From Oscheius dolichura (Eukaryota; Nematoda; Chromadorea; Rhabditida; Rhabditidae), in contig OW051493.1 of assembly GCA_932521035.1 (NCBI GenBank), positions 8,246,001 through 8,310,000 of the forward strand: DNA of 64,000 nt, given 5' to 3'. The position numbers and the translations under genes were made by a program. The notes beneath the pieces are model-generated. The model saw only the letters and a program-made list of their open reading frames with translations, was not told where the DNA came from and ran no database searches. This document shows positions 13,148-24,800 of this stretch, piece after piece (positions within the stretch are counted from its first letter, which is position 1; each line of letters starts with the position of its first letter).

Positions 13148-14101
13148 TCTGTTCCACGGACCCCCTCTTGAAAGAGAGAAGACGACGAGAAGAAAAAGGA
13201 GATCCTTGGAAAAGAAACGGGGAGACGGGAGGAGGGGCGGGAGACAGAGAATCGAGACAAGGAGAGAACAATAGACAACAAAGTGACCCCTCGAAACAAG
13301 GGAACACCGTTCCGAAAAAGGGCATCCATCAACGAAATAAAAAGGTCACGAGAGGGACGACTACCACGTAATGAACAAGGAAACAGAAAAAGTACCAAAA
13401 GTGCGGCGAAAAAGGTTGTTAACACAGAAGGAAGCGACATTTCTATGAGCACAGCTTGTTCATTGGGATCAGGGAGGCAGAAATTATGATCGGCTTTTTT
13501 ACGGTTCAATGATGTACAACATCGGCGGAAATAAATGTACAGATCGGCTGAATAATTGACCTCGAAAGATACTTTTAACGGACTGAACTGCGGACTGTAG
13601 GACGGGATTGAAGCGGGTAGGGAATCTCCCGGTCTCTTGCTCTTTAATCCGTCCAGGACCTCTAGAAATCCGGTACGGAATTTCAAGGAGAAGAAGGTGA
13701 TAAAGAGCACAGAAGAAGGAATTCTAGGAAAAGTTGCAACTGTTAACAACAATAATTTTACGCATCGAAGAAGAACGGTCCCTCTGTTTGATACTGAACT
13801 ATTGAACAAAGATGAGCTTTTTTATGGGAAGGGTGTCCGTTTTTTAAATGTGTACACAGCTTTTTTGAGTCTTCCCTATTGGGAAAAAAACACATAAACG
13901 TGGATTTTACTTTTACTCTCATCAAAAAGGGAACATGAGAAGAAGGATATTCTCACCTTGTGGGATTATACCGGCTTATAAAATTGGAGTAAAAACCACG
14001 CGATTAAAGGCACAAATTCTACTTGTTTTTCTCAGGACAGCACGGATATTTTTGCCTTAAAATTGGTGAAAGAAGGAGACTAGAACCCCGCCAAGACCAA
14101 C

Positions 14102-14241
14102 TCGGTCCTCGATAGTCCGATCCCCTGCACCCGTAAAGTCTCGGCCGGAGTGTCATCTTTATTCGAAACTGTTACAAAACTGTGTGACCTTTGCCTTGCT
14201 GAGACTTTACGGGTGCAGGGGGATCGGACTATCGAGGACGG
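14102..14241. mobile_element. Palindromic MITE-like element, copy 2
   Basis: The best preserved copy. The left arm CTCGGTCCTCGATAGTCCGA is matched at the right by ATCGGACTATCGAGGAC. The inner arms CACCCGTAAAGTCTCGGC and CTGAGACTTTACGGGTG are also complementary. The core has TTATTCGAAACTGTTACAAA (orientation A). No open frame. Confidence 0.85.
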
Positions 14242-14316
14242 CGCCTCAAGTCCTGTCCAACCCTTCCTCGGAAAGAAAATCCGGGTCAACCGTGCCTTCA
14301 ACCCCTATATATAATG

Positions 14317-14437
14317 CATTTCCAACGGATATTCCACGGATTCAAATTTGGCGGCGCGTCTCCGCTACGGGACCATGTCCGAAAGCTTCCTGGTCCCGTA
14401 GCGGGGAGGTTTTTCCGAGGAATATCCGTTGGAAATG
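14317..14437. mobile_element. Second type of palindromic element (hairpin)
   Basis: The outer arm TTTCCAACGGATATTCCACGG is complementary to CCGAGGAATATCCGTTGGAA at the other end, and the inner arm TCTCCGCTACGGGACCA to TGGTCCCGTAGCGGGGA. The unit could fold into a hairpin of about 120 nt. Its sequence is unrelated to the nine-copy family, and no second copy was seen in the window. Confidence 0.75.
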
Positions 14438-15193
14438 GACTATACCTAAATCCCCCTTGTCCCCGCTACGTCCTGCCCCCTCTACATAATCCCCCTTGCC
14501 CTCCGCACATGTCTCCCTGTCTGCTATAAAAGTGGATTAGGAAACCTACCGGAGGAAGTCGCCCAAATTGGGAGAGCATCGGATAGCCGAATGAGTTATT
14601 GTTGAAGGAGAAGATATCTGAATTAATATCTATATTATAATTATTAACCTCCATTTTTTGCTAATAATGATACGACTCCCGATTACGAAATGTTTTTTAC
14701 GGTTTTTTTGAGCGACTGAAAGTTCTGTTATCAATGGGGGTTATCGAAAAATCGTCGTGTTATCTATTCCGAATGCCAAAACACACACACACAGCTCTTT
14801 TTTGCCTAGAGGGGCTAAAAGAGAGGCTGATACTAATAATATTACAGGAAAAAAATTAGATTAACACATCGCTTAATTTTAAAGGGCTGAAGGATGTCAT
14901 ACTACAGACCATTTCTAAAAGATTGGGTCACGCGCTTCAGGATCTTTTGTCGAAAAATGCAGTAGACTGTAAACTTGCCAAAAGGTCCCGAAGCGTGTTA
15001 CCTAGACGTGGGAGGCGGCCTATTTTACCGTATTCCCTTGGAAATGGGCCTTTCTCCGTTCTTTGAGGAGTAAGAAGAGAAGGTTAGGGACCTCTAGCTT
15101 CCTTTCCCCTTGGGAAAGGTTCCATTGTCTCCAGAATTGGCTCAGGACTGTGAATCTCTCGACTGGTTTCGTATGAGGGCCCATTCCGTTCCA

Positions 15194-15347
15194 GGCTCGG
15201 TCCTCGATCGTTTGATCTCCTGCACACGTAAAGTCTCGGCAAGACAAAACTATAAAGGCGTCACAGCTATGTAACTGTTTTGAATAAAGGTAATCTTACT
15301 GCCGAGACTTTACGGGTGCAGGTGAACGGACTATCGAGGGCCGAGCC
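15194..15347. mobile_element. Palindromic MITE-like element, copy 3
   Basis: Ends GGCTCGGTCCTCGAT and ATCGAGGGCCGAGCC are complementary, as are the inner CACACGTAAAGTCTCGGC and GCCGAGACTTTACGGGTG. The core is in the opposite orientation to copies 1 and 2 (CACAGCTATGTAACTGTTTT, orientation B). Confidence 0.85.
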
Positions 15348-15805
15348 CCCATTGCTACCAATTGTGAACGATCCTATGGCCCAGAAGTTAGCCGGAAGTT
15401 CCATGGAATATGCGGAATGGTGAGGCTTCACGGATAGATGTTGCAAATGAATTAAAATTTTCCAGTAGACTGGATTATTCTTCCCCCTTTCGACAGGGAT
15501 CACTTGGTAAGAGGTACTCTTTGACCGATTCCCTTTGAACATGATCTGTGCTTCCTCTATGTTTCAGCCTTTCATCATTTTATGGAGATAACCCCTCTCT
15601 CAATAAAACGCCCCGCCAAGTTCAAATCCACGGGAGGCCGAGACCCTAAAAAAAGAAAGGCTAATCCCCGTCTTACTCTCCCCGGTTAATCTGATTCCCC
15701 CCATTCTCTAATAAGAAGCCCTTTAGCGAGTGATCTATCCAAGGGATCTTTTTCGCGTTTTTTGACGTCAACTCAACTGAGGTAGACTTATCTTTTGACA
15801 CTTAC

Positions 15806-18646
15806 CATTCTGGTTGAAGTGGGGAAAACTCGGCACATCCACAGCAGCCGCCTGTTGCAAGGCGGCATTCAGGTTCGGGATTTGGCTATGGATTGACGGA
15901 TTGTTGCCGTTGAGCAAAGAAGGGGTCTGGAAAAAGGTGTATTTAAGTTTAAAGGATTGGCCAAGATGTCAATTTTCCAGCTGCCCGAGCTGGTCCTACA
16001 GACCTTGTTTCCAAATCCGCTCGCTCCTTGATAGACCGATCTCCGACACCCGTAAAGTCTCGGCAGGAGAATCACCTTTATTCAAAATTGTTACAAAGCT
16101 GTGATTATATCTTTGTTTTGCGACTTTACGGGTGCAGGGGGTCGGACTACCGAGGACTACTTTCCAAACCAGACCCTGTAATCTTGCTCCAGTTAGGAGC
16201 CCTGGTCCGAAACTTTTGCAACGGTGTGTTTCCAAAAAAAAGGTTCTCTCTCCATGGAATCTTGCAAAAAAAGAGAATATTTCCCCACTCGCGCAGCTGT
16301 ATGACCAGGTGTTCCCTAAAGATGAGTAACCCCAATCGCGCCTTCATCATCTCGCTTGTTCAATTCCAATTTCCAGCAAAATACTGGGGCACTAGCTACA
16401 GTAACCCGAACCTAATAGAGTGAATAACTTGCCAAATATTTTTCCGGGAGAGCAAAGTACACAACGGGCGTTGTCTCAGACGATGAAAAGAGCAACATTT
16501 TCCGATGAAAGGAAAACTGATCTCCACCAAAAATGAGAGGGAGGATGATGAGAGATCAAATAATGAGAGGGGTTAGAAAAAGGGCAAAACGATTGTCAGA
16601 AGAAAGAAAGAAGTCTAATTGTGACTATTTTTGACGTAGGAGCTTTCGAAACATAACGGAATAACGGATTTCTGAGCTTTCTGACTAAAATTAAAAACCA
16701 GAGCTTAGAGACTACCCTTGACCAGGTTGACTACTAACCCGCCAATTTTCGTTGTAACTCTCTTTCAAGCCTCTTTTCCCCCGTACTTACCGTCTGCTCA
16801 TTGGCATGCCCATTGCTTTGACTCTGTTGACTTCCATCCGTAGTAGAGGAGTCTGTAGAGCGGGATTGTGACCGAGTCGAGTCGCTGTTCAGTCCGTTTG
16901 GACCAAAACCATTGGCATGAGGATCCGGCGGGACTAACGATGGCCCAAAGCTGGTATCTAAAGCTTTACCTCGAGATAACCCTCGTTCGGTCTAGAAAGT
17001 CCTTACCCAGTGCAGAAGCTTGCATATTGTGGTTGAAACCGGGACGAGGAGTACAGTTGGAGGAGTCGATTCCAAATGTTACATCAAACTGTAAATTTTC
17101 TCTTGTCGTATTATTTTAATAGAAAGTCCCTGAAGTCCCCCGGTAAAAGGAAGGCTGTGCTCCCAATTAGCCTCATGTACATGAGCGCCACTCCGTCCTA
17201 TCTTTTTCACGTTACCATATGCTCATTAGGCGAGTCAGTAAAAGTCACTTTTTAACAGTTTCAGGCTACTTTTACTAACTGAATCAGTGTCTCGACGTCT
17301 GTGATCATAGGGGAAAACGTCATGAACATGTACTTTTAGAGGGGAAAGCACTTCTCTTCCTACTGTAATTGCTAGCCAGATGGACGGAGGAAGGGAAGAT
17401 TTCATAATTATGGTCGCCAGTTAATCGGCATGCCCGTCTCTCCTGCACCCGGAAAGCCTCGGCAAGACAAGGGTATAAAAGCGTCATAGTTCTGTAACAG
17501 TTTTGAATAATGATGACTCTACTGCCGAGACTTTACGGGTGTAGGGGATCGAACTATCGAGAACCGATCCGTTGTGCCTACCGTAACTATCAAGTTAACA
17601 AGGTTTTAAAGCTACAGTAACCTATAAAAGAGATATATGACTATTGGATTAGATTACGGTATTACCAAAAAGAAGTAAAGAAATGGAGAGAACCCGGCAT
17701 GTTCCAGGAATCTTCTAGGGGTAAGGAGATAAAAATTGAGCTCTCTCCCTTTTCCTGCTCATCCGGATAATGACGATTGCCATTTTTGGGAGGTAGAGAA
17801 AACCCTGGTGGATGGAGGCGCATGGATTTTTGACGCCTAGAACCACCGCTGAAGAAGTTCTATTTCTTTGCTTAATTCGGGAGCAGAGGCAGAAGATTGA
17901 CCGCCGGATTAGCCGGAGGGCGAAGCCTGTACCGGACAGAATCCTCCTCCAGTCTCTTTTAAGAGAGCATGGCTCAGTTAAAGTGCAAGCAACGATTCTT
18001 CCGGGATGACGGTAATTTGCAATTGAAAAATCACGTAATGCCCGAGGAAAAAATCCGCTAATTGTTTTTCCCCAAGCGCACCAAGGGGGAAAGAAGACGT
18101 GGGATGGTTTTATAACAATTTTGCAGCCATAAAATCGTAAAAGGACGGGTAGGAAGGGTTACTGTAGAAAAAATTGCTCGAAAAAGCTTTTGCAGCGAAG
18201 AAAAGTCGTTGTAGGACCATTCTCCAGGCTTACAAGGAATTTAGTCGCTTCTAGGACGACTAGAGCGCCTCGGTCCTCGATAGTCCAATCTCCTGCACCC
18301 GTAAAGTCTTGGCAAGTCAAAGATACAAAGGCGTCACAGCTTTGTAACTATTTTGAATAAAGATGATCCTCCTGACAGGGGGCAGGGTATCGAACTATCG
18401 TGGACCGATTCGCTACAGTAACCGGGAAGGTTCCATGACTTCAAAATGATCCAAATCCTTTTCAAAAGTTCCTCATGGAAGACAAATGGATGAAAAATGC
18501 CGAATTGTTCTTTCTACAGGTGTGAGGATTGGAAAAAGAGCCCGCCTTCCCGCCATTTCCCCACTTACACGTTCCAATTTCGGCGGACCACAATAGGATA
18601 AATCCTGCGGCTGATTAGGATCCAGAAAACCAGGATGCTGCATCAT
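15806..18646 (-). CDS. Gln/Asn/Ser-rich protein, four internal exons, 3' part missing
   Basis: Four minus-strand exons join in phase: 18646-18569 (26 codons from an ATG ATG, ends CGT before GTAAGTG), 17088-17007, 16957-16791 and 15926-15806. Donors are GTAAGT or GTAAGG and acceptors ACAG, TTTAG and TTCCAG. Together they give about 149 residues. The protein starts MMQHPGFLDPNQPQDL, has a Ser/Thr/Gln/Asn-rich middle (SQQSQSNGHANEQT) and then LNAALQQAAAVDVPSF. No domain is visible; this is typical of the disordered flank of a nuclear regulator or RNA-binding protein. The last donor (AATG before GTAAGTGTC, phase 1) needs a further exon, which I could not find between 1 and 15.8 kb, so the functional domain is probably off the left edge or behind a very long intron. 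Exon structure is well supported; function is not assigned. MITE copies 4 to 6 sit in its introns. Confidence 0.72.
16023..16157. mobile_element. Palindromic MITE-like element, copy 4
   Basis: The left arm CTCCTTGATAGACCGATCTC is degraded; the right arm GGTCGGACTACCGAGGAC is better kept. Inner CACCCGTAAAGTCTCGGC and GCGACTTTACGGGTG pair. Core in orientation A (TTATTCAAAATTGTTACAAA). It lies in an intron of the minus-strand gene at 15.8-18.6 kb. Confidence 0.8.
17424..17566. mobile_element. Palindromic MITE-like element, copy 5
   Basis: The outer left end is eroded (ATCGGCATGCCCGTC), while the inner arms CACCCGGAAAGCCTCGGC and GCCGAGACTTTACGGGTG and the right end CGAACTATCGAGAACCG are clear. 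Core in orientation B (TCTGTAACAGTTTTGAATAA). Intronic in the minus-strand gene. Confidence 0.75.
18269..18408. mobile_element. Palindromic MITE-like element, copy 6
   Basis: The left arm CTCGGTCCTCGATAGTCCAA is intact. The right arm has lost most of its inner part and reads CGAACTATCGTGGACCG. Core in orientation B (GCTTTGTAACTATTTTGAAT). It lies just downstream of the 18569-18646 exon in the same gene. Confidence 0.8.
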
Positions 18647-20238
18647 TACGAGTAACTAGACGCGGCGGAGATAGACAACTGATAATGAGTAATTCCAGGG
18701 AGGAGCCCCGCTTTCTGTACTCATTAGTGGAGCTCTCTGGCTACCTCTTTATCCCCTGGGGAGAAGTGGAGGGACTCTCATGTGACCTTGTCCCCGTCTT
18801 TACTATATTTGCAAACCTACGGTATTCATGGTGGAAAAAGAGCGGAGAAACGAACTGAATAGGGAAAAGAATGAGGGAGGACAGCCATTTTTGGGAAAGT
18901 GCAGGTGGGGGAGATAAAGAACTGCCAGCTGCGAGAATGAGTAGACATCTGCGGATAGTAAAGAAATAGACAGACAGGATGCGAGAATATGGGCATCGGC
19001 GAGGATTAAGGGCAATTTAAAGGACTGTCAATGAGTTATAGGGAGTTTTGGTTACTGTAGGCCCTTCTTCCGTCTCTAAAATGGAAAAACTTGGGGGTAG
19101 GAGTCGAAAAGGCCAGAGAAGCCGCCATTTTATCAAAAAAAGGTCATTTTTAGGAATTCGGAAGGTTCTCTGGTCTCTATTACCCTTTCCCTCGCTTCCC
19201 GCTCCTTTTCCCGGTTCAAACCTTCTCCCTCTCCCCTCCCCGTAACCTTTATAATCATAGCCAAGCGCCCTTCCCGCCCTGATGACTATAAGACCATGCC
19301 GCCACCTCACCCAAGTTTTGAATCAGTCTCCCCATTTTTTTATGACCCATAGATATTATTAGATTGATGACCTCAAAGAGAAGGGGGAGTCGGTTCCCAA
19401 GATGTTTACTTTTCTCTACATAAAGAGAGGCTAGTTGCGCCAGGTGCTGAAATGTTCCCCCGGCGTGTGTTGCGCGGTGGATGACTAGGCAGGGATCTGG
19501 CCGGGGAGCGAGCGCAAGAGATTTTCCCCCCCTTTTGCACAGGGGCAGAAATGCCGACAAGATGGGAAATCTCTCCAGAAAAGGTCAAAAGAAACGAATT
19601 CCCAGCAAAAAGGCCCAGTGGGTACCATAATACGGACAAAAATCTTATTGAGGAGCCAGGCTAGAGCTAAGAAAATAATCTCAAAGAATCCCGTGACTGA
19701 ACAACAGTTAGTCCTCTAATAATTCACCTGGATTACAAGGGGAAGAAAATCCCCTAAAGCTTCCTACCGAGAAGCTTTCCTGGAGATGGATTGGTTTGGT
19801 GTTTATCTGCCCTGATCTCTCCTATCCGGGATGGCAAATCCTAACTTTTTGGGTATAAACTGCTCTTTGAAGATCTGACCAAATTGTGGGAACACCGGCC
19901 GGATAAGCATGGACTTTTCCTTCAGCAGAGAGCCCAAATGACCAAATGCACACCAGGTGGATTACAGTTCTCTAGTTCCGTGCAACTATCGGATAAAAGC
20001 ATCGGGGGAAAGACAAAAGAAGGCAGAAATTGAAGGAGGAATTGATTAGAACAAAAGAAGGGATAGAAACAGGCAATCGAGGATCCCTAGGTGGTCATTA
20101 TATAAGTCAGAGTTGAACCGATTATCCCCTTTCTGGTCGGCAAAAGTAAAAGGGATTTGACTTGTTGACTTTTCGAGTAAACATGATCGGCATAGGTTAG
20201 ATGGCAGATGCCTCAACTTTCGCTCCCAAAAGACTTAC

Positions 20239-20328
20239 CAACAATGGCTCCTGCCAATGGGCAATGCTGCTGAACCACGGCATCTTTTCAAGATTCTCAA
20301 AAGCTCGAAGCGCTTCACTCTTATCCAT
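20239..20328 (-). CDS. Possible upstream first exon (30 codons)
   Basis: An ATG at 20328 on the minus strand opens 30 codons (MDKSEALRAFENLEKM at the start) that end exactly, in phase 0, at a strong donor GTAAGTC. A phase-0 exon would fit the exon at 18569-18655 if that exon begins at the TCTAG acceptor just upstream of its ATG codons. It could therefore be a first exon of the Gln/Asn/Ser-rich gene, or a chance open frame. No homology is recognised. Confidence 0.35.
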
Positions 20329-20772
20329 TAGAAACGTAGGTTCGAGGAGATTTTTGTCTAGGATAATCGAAAAACGAAATGGGTATGGAAAAACTAATCG
20401 TATTGGAAGACAGGAAGACAGATGCGAGGAAAAAAATCATAAGAGATGGGCGGAGCAACGAAGGTTTTGCCCTTTTCGCCGACTCTCCTCTCCCAAAACC
20501 TAGGTCAACGCAAGCGAAGAGGGCCACGGACAGAACACCTGGGGCACCTGGTGCCGGCGGATTTGGAGCAAAATAAGATCAATCACAAAAGGATACATGA
20601 ACGAAAAGGGCAGATTCCTCTTCTCAACGTTCCTAGCCTCTACTTTCGATCTCCTTGGTGAGCCAACCCCTCCAATTAGTTTATCAGAGAGCATTTTCAA
20701 CCGGCGATACATTCATATTCCAAGCTGATCGACTTCTAATAGGCAGAGCCTTCTACGTCATTAAAATACCAA

Positions 20773-20780
20773 TATAAAAG
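20773..20780 (+). promoter_or_regulatory. TATA box (TATAAAAG)
   Basis: A consensus TATA box sits 18-28 bp before the two candidate ATGs of the small plus-strand locus. By the usual spacing, transcription would begin near 20804. That would exclude the ATG at 20798 and favour the one at 20808. Confidence 0.45.
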
Positions 20781-20797
20781 TGTGGGAGCCGGTAGAA

Positions 20798-21034
20798 ATG
20801 CCATTTGATGCTGACTTTTTGGAACTTTTGGCATACTCAAAGGAAATGGCTGCAAAATTTCAAAAGCAACTCGGTATGGATATTTTTCGAAGTTAAATTT
20901 GCAAGAGATGTTATTTCTTTACTGATTACGATATGTTCCAGTCCTTTAAAATTAAGAAGTGGGCGAAGGAGAGGAACAGGCCCCCGTTTGAAACCCCCCG
21001 CTACCGTATCGATGAGTACAACCATTATGACTAG
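20798..21034 (+). CDS. Small two-exon locus, frame uncertain
   Basis: The 3' exon 20942-21034 starts after TGTTCCAG and encodes a basic, aromatic-rich tail (KKWAKERNRPPFETPRYRID, then EYNHYD) ending in TAG; it looks like a real terminal exon. The 5' exon can be read from ATG 20798 (MPFDADFLELLAYSKEMAAK) or from ATG 20808 in another frame. Both end at the donor GTATGG after 20873. Only the 20808 frame is phase-compatible with the 3' exon; the 20798 frame is more protein-like but is out of phase. Either an intermediate exon is hidden, the upstream frame is chance, or the locus is damaged. I do not recognise the family. Confidence 0.4.
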
Positions 21035-21738
21035 TTTTCCTGTGAGTCACATGCCGCCTCAGCGGGGCAACCTCTCCAGACACGAGGAGAAGCCTAGTCA
21101 TCATCTCCTCTGCGGTTCAAATTAAAGGGAGCAGGGGAGGCTAGACAGAAAGGGAGAGGGCGATGATTTCTGAGAAACTCCTCTGCAATCATTATGAAAT
21201 TGCAGCGATTATGGACAGAGCGATGAGTCAAACGGGCAGATACCGATTATTCGAAAGCATCTTTGGCTGTCCAGTGATCTTTACCGTATTCCAAAGAGTT
21301 TGAAGCTTTTTTGTAGCTATGCAGATGTCTCTTTTTCGATCTGCACCAGATGCACCCAAAGAAGACAATAACTACAAAAAGTTTCGAAATGAAAGTTGCG
21401 ACTTTTAAGGTCTTCGAAGGACTTCGAAGGGTAAGAACTTACTGTAAGACACTCCAATATAAATAGTCAAGATGAGATGAGATGATACAGTTCTTCTCCG
21501 ATCTTAGAGATCAATGGGAGTTGAACTCCGAATGGCCGCTTGGCGACCTTGGTGCTGCACCTAAAATTCATTTTAACAAGGAGAAAAGTGAAAAAGAGAC
21601 GAAAGATGGGGGAAAAGAAGCAGACTACAGAAGGAAGAGGAATTGAAACCAAACTCGAAGAGTAGTAAAGCAGTTTATGGAGGAAACGTCAAAACTTCAG
21701 GATTCCGCATTTATTTAACGGCCCGTATTTCCAGGTTC

Positions 21739-21877
21739 TGTCCTCGATAGTCCGATCCCCTGCACCCGTAAACTCTCGGCAATACAAAGGTATAAAGGCG
21801 TCACAGCTTTCTAACTATTTTGAATAAATACGACCCCCCTGTCGAGACTTTACGGGTGTAGGTGATCGGACTATGCA
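21739..21877. mobile_element. Palindromic MITE-like element, copy 7
   Basis: Left arm GTCCTCGATAGTCCGATCCC, inner arms CACCCGTAAACTCTCGGC and GTCGAGACTTTACGGGTG, right arm GATCGGACTATGCAGAC with a damaged tip. Core in orientation B. Confidence 0.82.
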
Positions 21878-24800
21878 GACCTTGAGAGCCCCATAAAAGC
21901 AGTAGCAACTCTCAGCTTACTGTATAAATTGAGAAATGAATTAGCTAGCAGTAAAAGAAAGGAAAAGGGGAAGTTCCCTCTCTTTCTCTCTTTGGTGGGA
22001 AATTGAAGCGGTAGAAAAAGGGGCGAATCGTTGAAGAAGAACAGGTTTTAGAGAATTGGTATAGAAAAAAGGTGGAGTTTTGTGAGTCAGGAAAAGGGAA
22101 ATGGGAGGGAAGAGGAGAGGAGAGGAGGAGGTAATACGGATTGATTCATTCTTTTAGAAGGGACCAGAGGAAGGGGATTACTGTAACCCATAAGTGATGA
22201 AGATCCAGATTAACAATTTAGAGAACCCTTCTATCTGACGTTGGCCTTTCCCGTGACCATCAAAAACGGCATGGACAGAAGGTTAGAGTTTCCCATTCCC
22301 CGAAGGAGCGGTTCTCGTATGGCCACCTTGCTCCTCTTCCTTATGGTTTCCCTACAAAGTAATCCTTTTTTCTCCTCAAATATATGGTAACTAGGGTGCT
22401 AAAGAACCCAGAGTAGAAAGTAGAGGATCGAAACAGATCGTAGAAGTTCCGAGCAGACCAAAGTATGAGACATATAGGGGGAACGAAGTGAGGATGAGGC
22501 AAAGAGGACTGGTAGCAGCTGGACAGGCGCTGGGATCAGCGAAACAGCTGGGAAGAAGACACTTACACGGAACAGGAAAATTTGACACTTTTTCTGTCTT
22601 CTCTAAGAACTAGGAGGAACTGGAGGTGTGAACACAAACTCGAGAGACTTCTTTTCCCTATCCGATTCTCTATTCTTTTGGTTTCTTCCCTTTTTGGAAA
22701 GAAAGACGCGTGGTCTTCTCTCCCTAACGGTCTCCCACCCTAGCGGGATGCTAATAAATAAACTTCCTGTGTATTACGTACCCTCCGTGAGATTTTTTGC
22801 CCCACTCGCCCCTAAAGCAATCTCCAAATGTGCGCGCCGCCGCCAGTCCGGGAAAAGAGCGCGGGAGGTGGGTGCCGCGTTTTCTTCTTTAGTTGGGGGC
22901 TTTCGATTATCGGTGTCCGATCGGCAAATGACCAGGTTGTTTCGACTACTTTTTTCTGAACACGGGTCCGCAGCTTCTCTCCCTAACGAAAAAGGAGACG
23001 AATTTCTACACGGGGGCGTACACACCTCGCCGAGGGGGGATGGCCTGCTAATTGAATGCACGCCTCCTGCCTGTAAGGCAAATATACAGGGAGGGGGACA
23101 GGAATAAATCTAGGGAAGGGGGCAAAAAGACTCTTTCCCCAGTAGGGAAATCCCTCCAAGGACCTCGGAATAAAAGAGGGGGCACCAAGGGAAAAGATCT
23201 TCGGGTAGAGAATGAGGGATAAATTGGGCTGCTATTTTCGATCTTCCTCCTTCTTCTTCTTCTCAACTCGCCTCCCGATAGTATAGAAAAAGAATAAGCG
23301 ATCCAATTAATAGTTGGCAACAGCCGGAGAGAGAGAAAGAGAAACGGGAGGAGCCCTTTTTGTAATGGATTTGATTCGGGGGCTATCAAGAAGAAGGGAA
23401 AGTGTAAAGTAAGAAGGGGAGAAGTGTGGAGAAAAAGTTCAGGTCAACCTGCAAAAACGGCCAACATTTTATTAGAGATCTGGGAGAGGAGAATTGTAAG
23501 GCTTAAAAAAAGCCGGCCATTCTATTCAACTCATCGAAACAGAGTTCATTTTTAAAGGCATTTCGAGACCGTTGAACCAAGGTACCACAACGCATGATTC
23601 CTCCGTTAAAAAGAGGACTATGGAAATGGTAAGAAGAAGAGGGGGATAGACATCCCAAAAAATATAGGGAAGAGATAAATTACAGTATGGGCGCAAAACT
23701 AGAGATTTCAAAAATTGCCGGGTACCGATCTCTGGCCAATTGGTTGCCAGGTTAGAAATCTGTGACACACGTAGTTCTGGCACTGTTTGGAAATCACACA
23801 AAGTTCGTTACAGTAATCTTTTATCGATATCTTGAGAACTTTAAAGGTCTACGTGAAAAAGGTCTCAAGGCGGCTTTCGAACAATAATAATTTCGAAAGA
23901 GCAAAGGCTGCCCGTCATCGATAATTATGACGTTACACTGTCTTGTCTACTTCCTGCCAAGAAAGTAACCTCGTCTAATGAGTGTTATAAAATTGCAGAG
24001 GAGACCGCGATTTGTAAAAGGGAAAGCATGTTTTCGTTAAAGTCCTACTAGTTCAAAAATACAAATATCCGAGTTCAAGAGTAGTCTAACAGCTTGAAAA
24101 ACGAAGAACTAACGATAAAAGTACAATTTGAGGTCTATAGCACCACACCCACCTTCAAAATGACAGAGAAAAAGTAGTAGAGCGGGTTCTTCTTCTGTGA
24201 GAAAACTTGTGAAACCCTGTCTTTTTCTTCTTTCTAGAGGGAGAGAGAGACACAGATGGACTAACTGGAACCAGTGATACGCACGTCTGCCGGGCCAATC
24301 GACGCATAATTGCTTCCTTTTCTAATAATCAGCCAAATTCTACTGATATCCCATTCTATTAATTTAAACTACTCAACGTTGTTCTTTGCCCGTTTTTAGG
24401 AGAGGAAAAAAGCAGTCTGGAGTACTGTAACAGTCGATTTGATCGGTCGTCAAAAGGAGCGCGCCGCCCGCCGGTGATACTCAAGTCAATGGCAGGGGAG
24501 AAACGAATATGACGGCAAGTTGGTTGGTTCAAAATGTTCAGGGAAGTTTATGGTCCTTATCCAGCCAAAAAGTAAAACTGTTTTAAGACAAAAAATTGGG
24601 TTTCCCTGGAATACAGGGCTCTTCTATGCCGGGACCCATGCAGGGGATCTTGTGGATCCATTTCGATCCATTCGTGGCCAAAAGTTTACCTTCGTTTTGA
24701 GACCAAAACACGCTTTTTAAGTACCTAACATCTTCTTTAATATGGAGAAAACTGTCCTTTAAAATCCATGTGAATTGTCTTTGCTTGAATCGGAAGTTAA

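Larger units (their letters stand above)
1349..14101. other. Long gene-poor stretch
   Basis: About 12.7 kb in which I could not support a gene. Many open frames occur in the GC-rich part (roughly 5.9-11.5 kb), but they overlap on both strands, lack protein-like composition and lack matching splice sites. Present are purine/pyrimidine-rich tracts, microsatellites, repeated GCCATTTTTT words (near 8230, 9676, 10022, 11425), a diverged duplication at 8690-8915, and three copies of the GCCACAGTTAGACAG word or its complement (6995, 11526, 11832). Confidence 0.5.

Noticed and set aside
13087-13809. 240-codon minus-strand frame
   Set aside because: It covers CT microsatellites and low-complexity tracts, with many Ser/Phe/Leu runs; no splice sites or motifs.
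22391-22588. Cys/Pro/Leu-rich minus-strand frame with a donor-like GTAAGTG
   Set aside because: The implied intron would be under 20 nt, and no adjoining exon exists.
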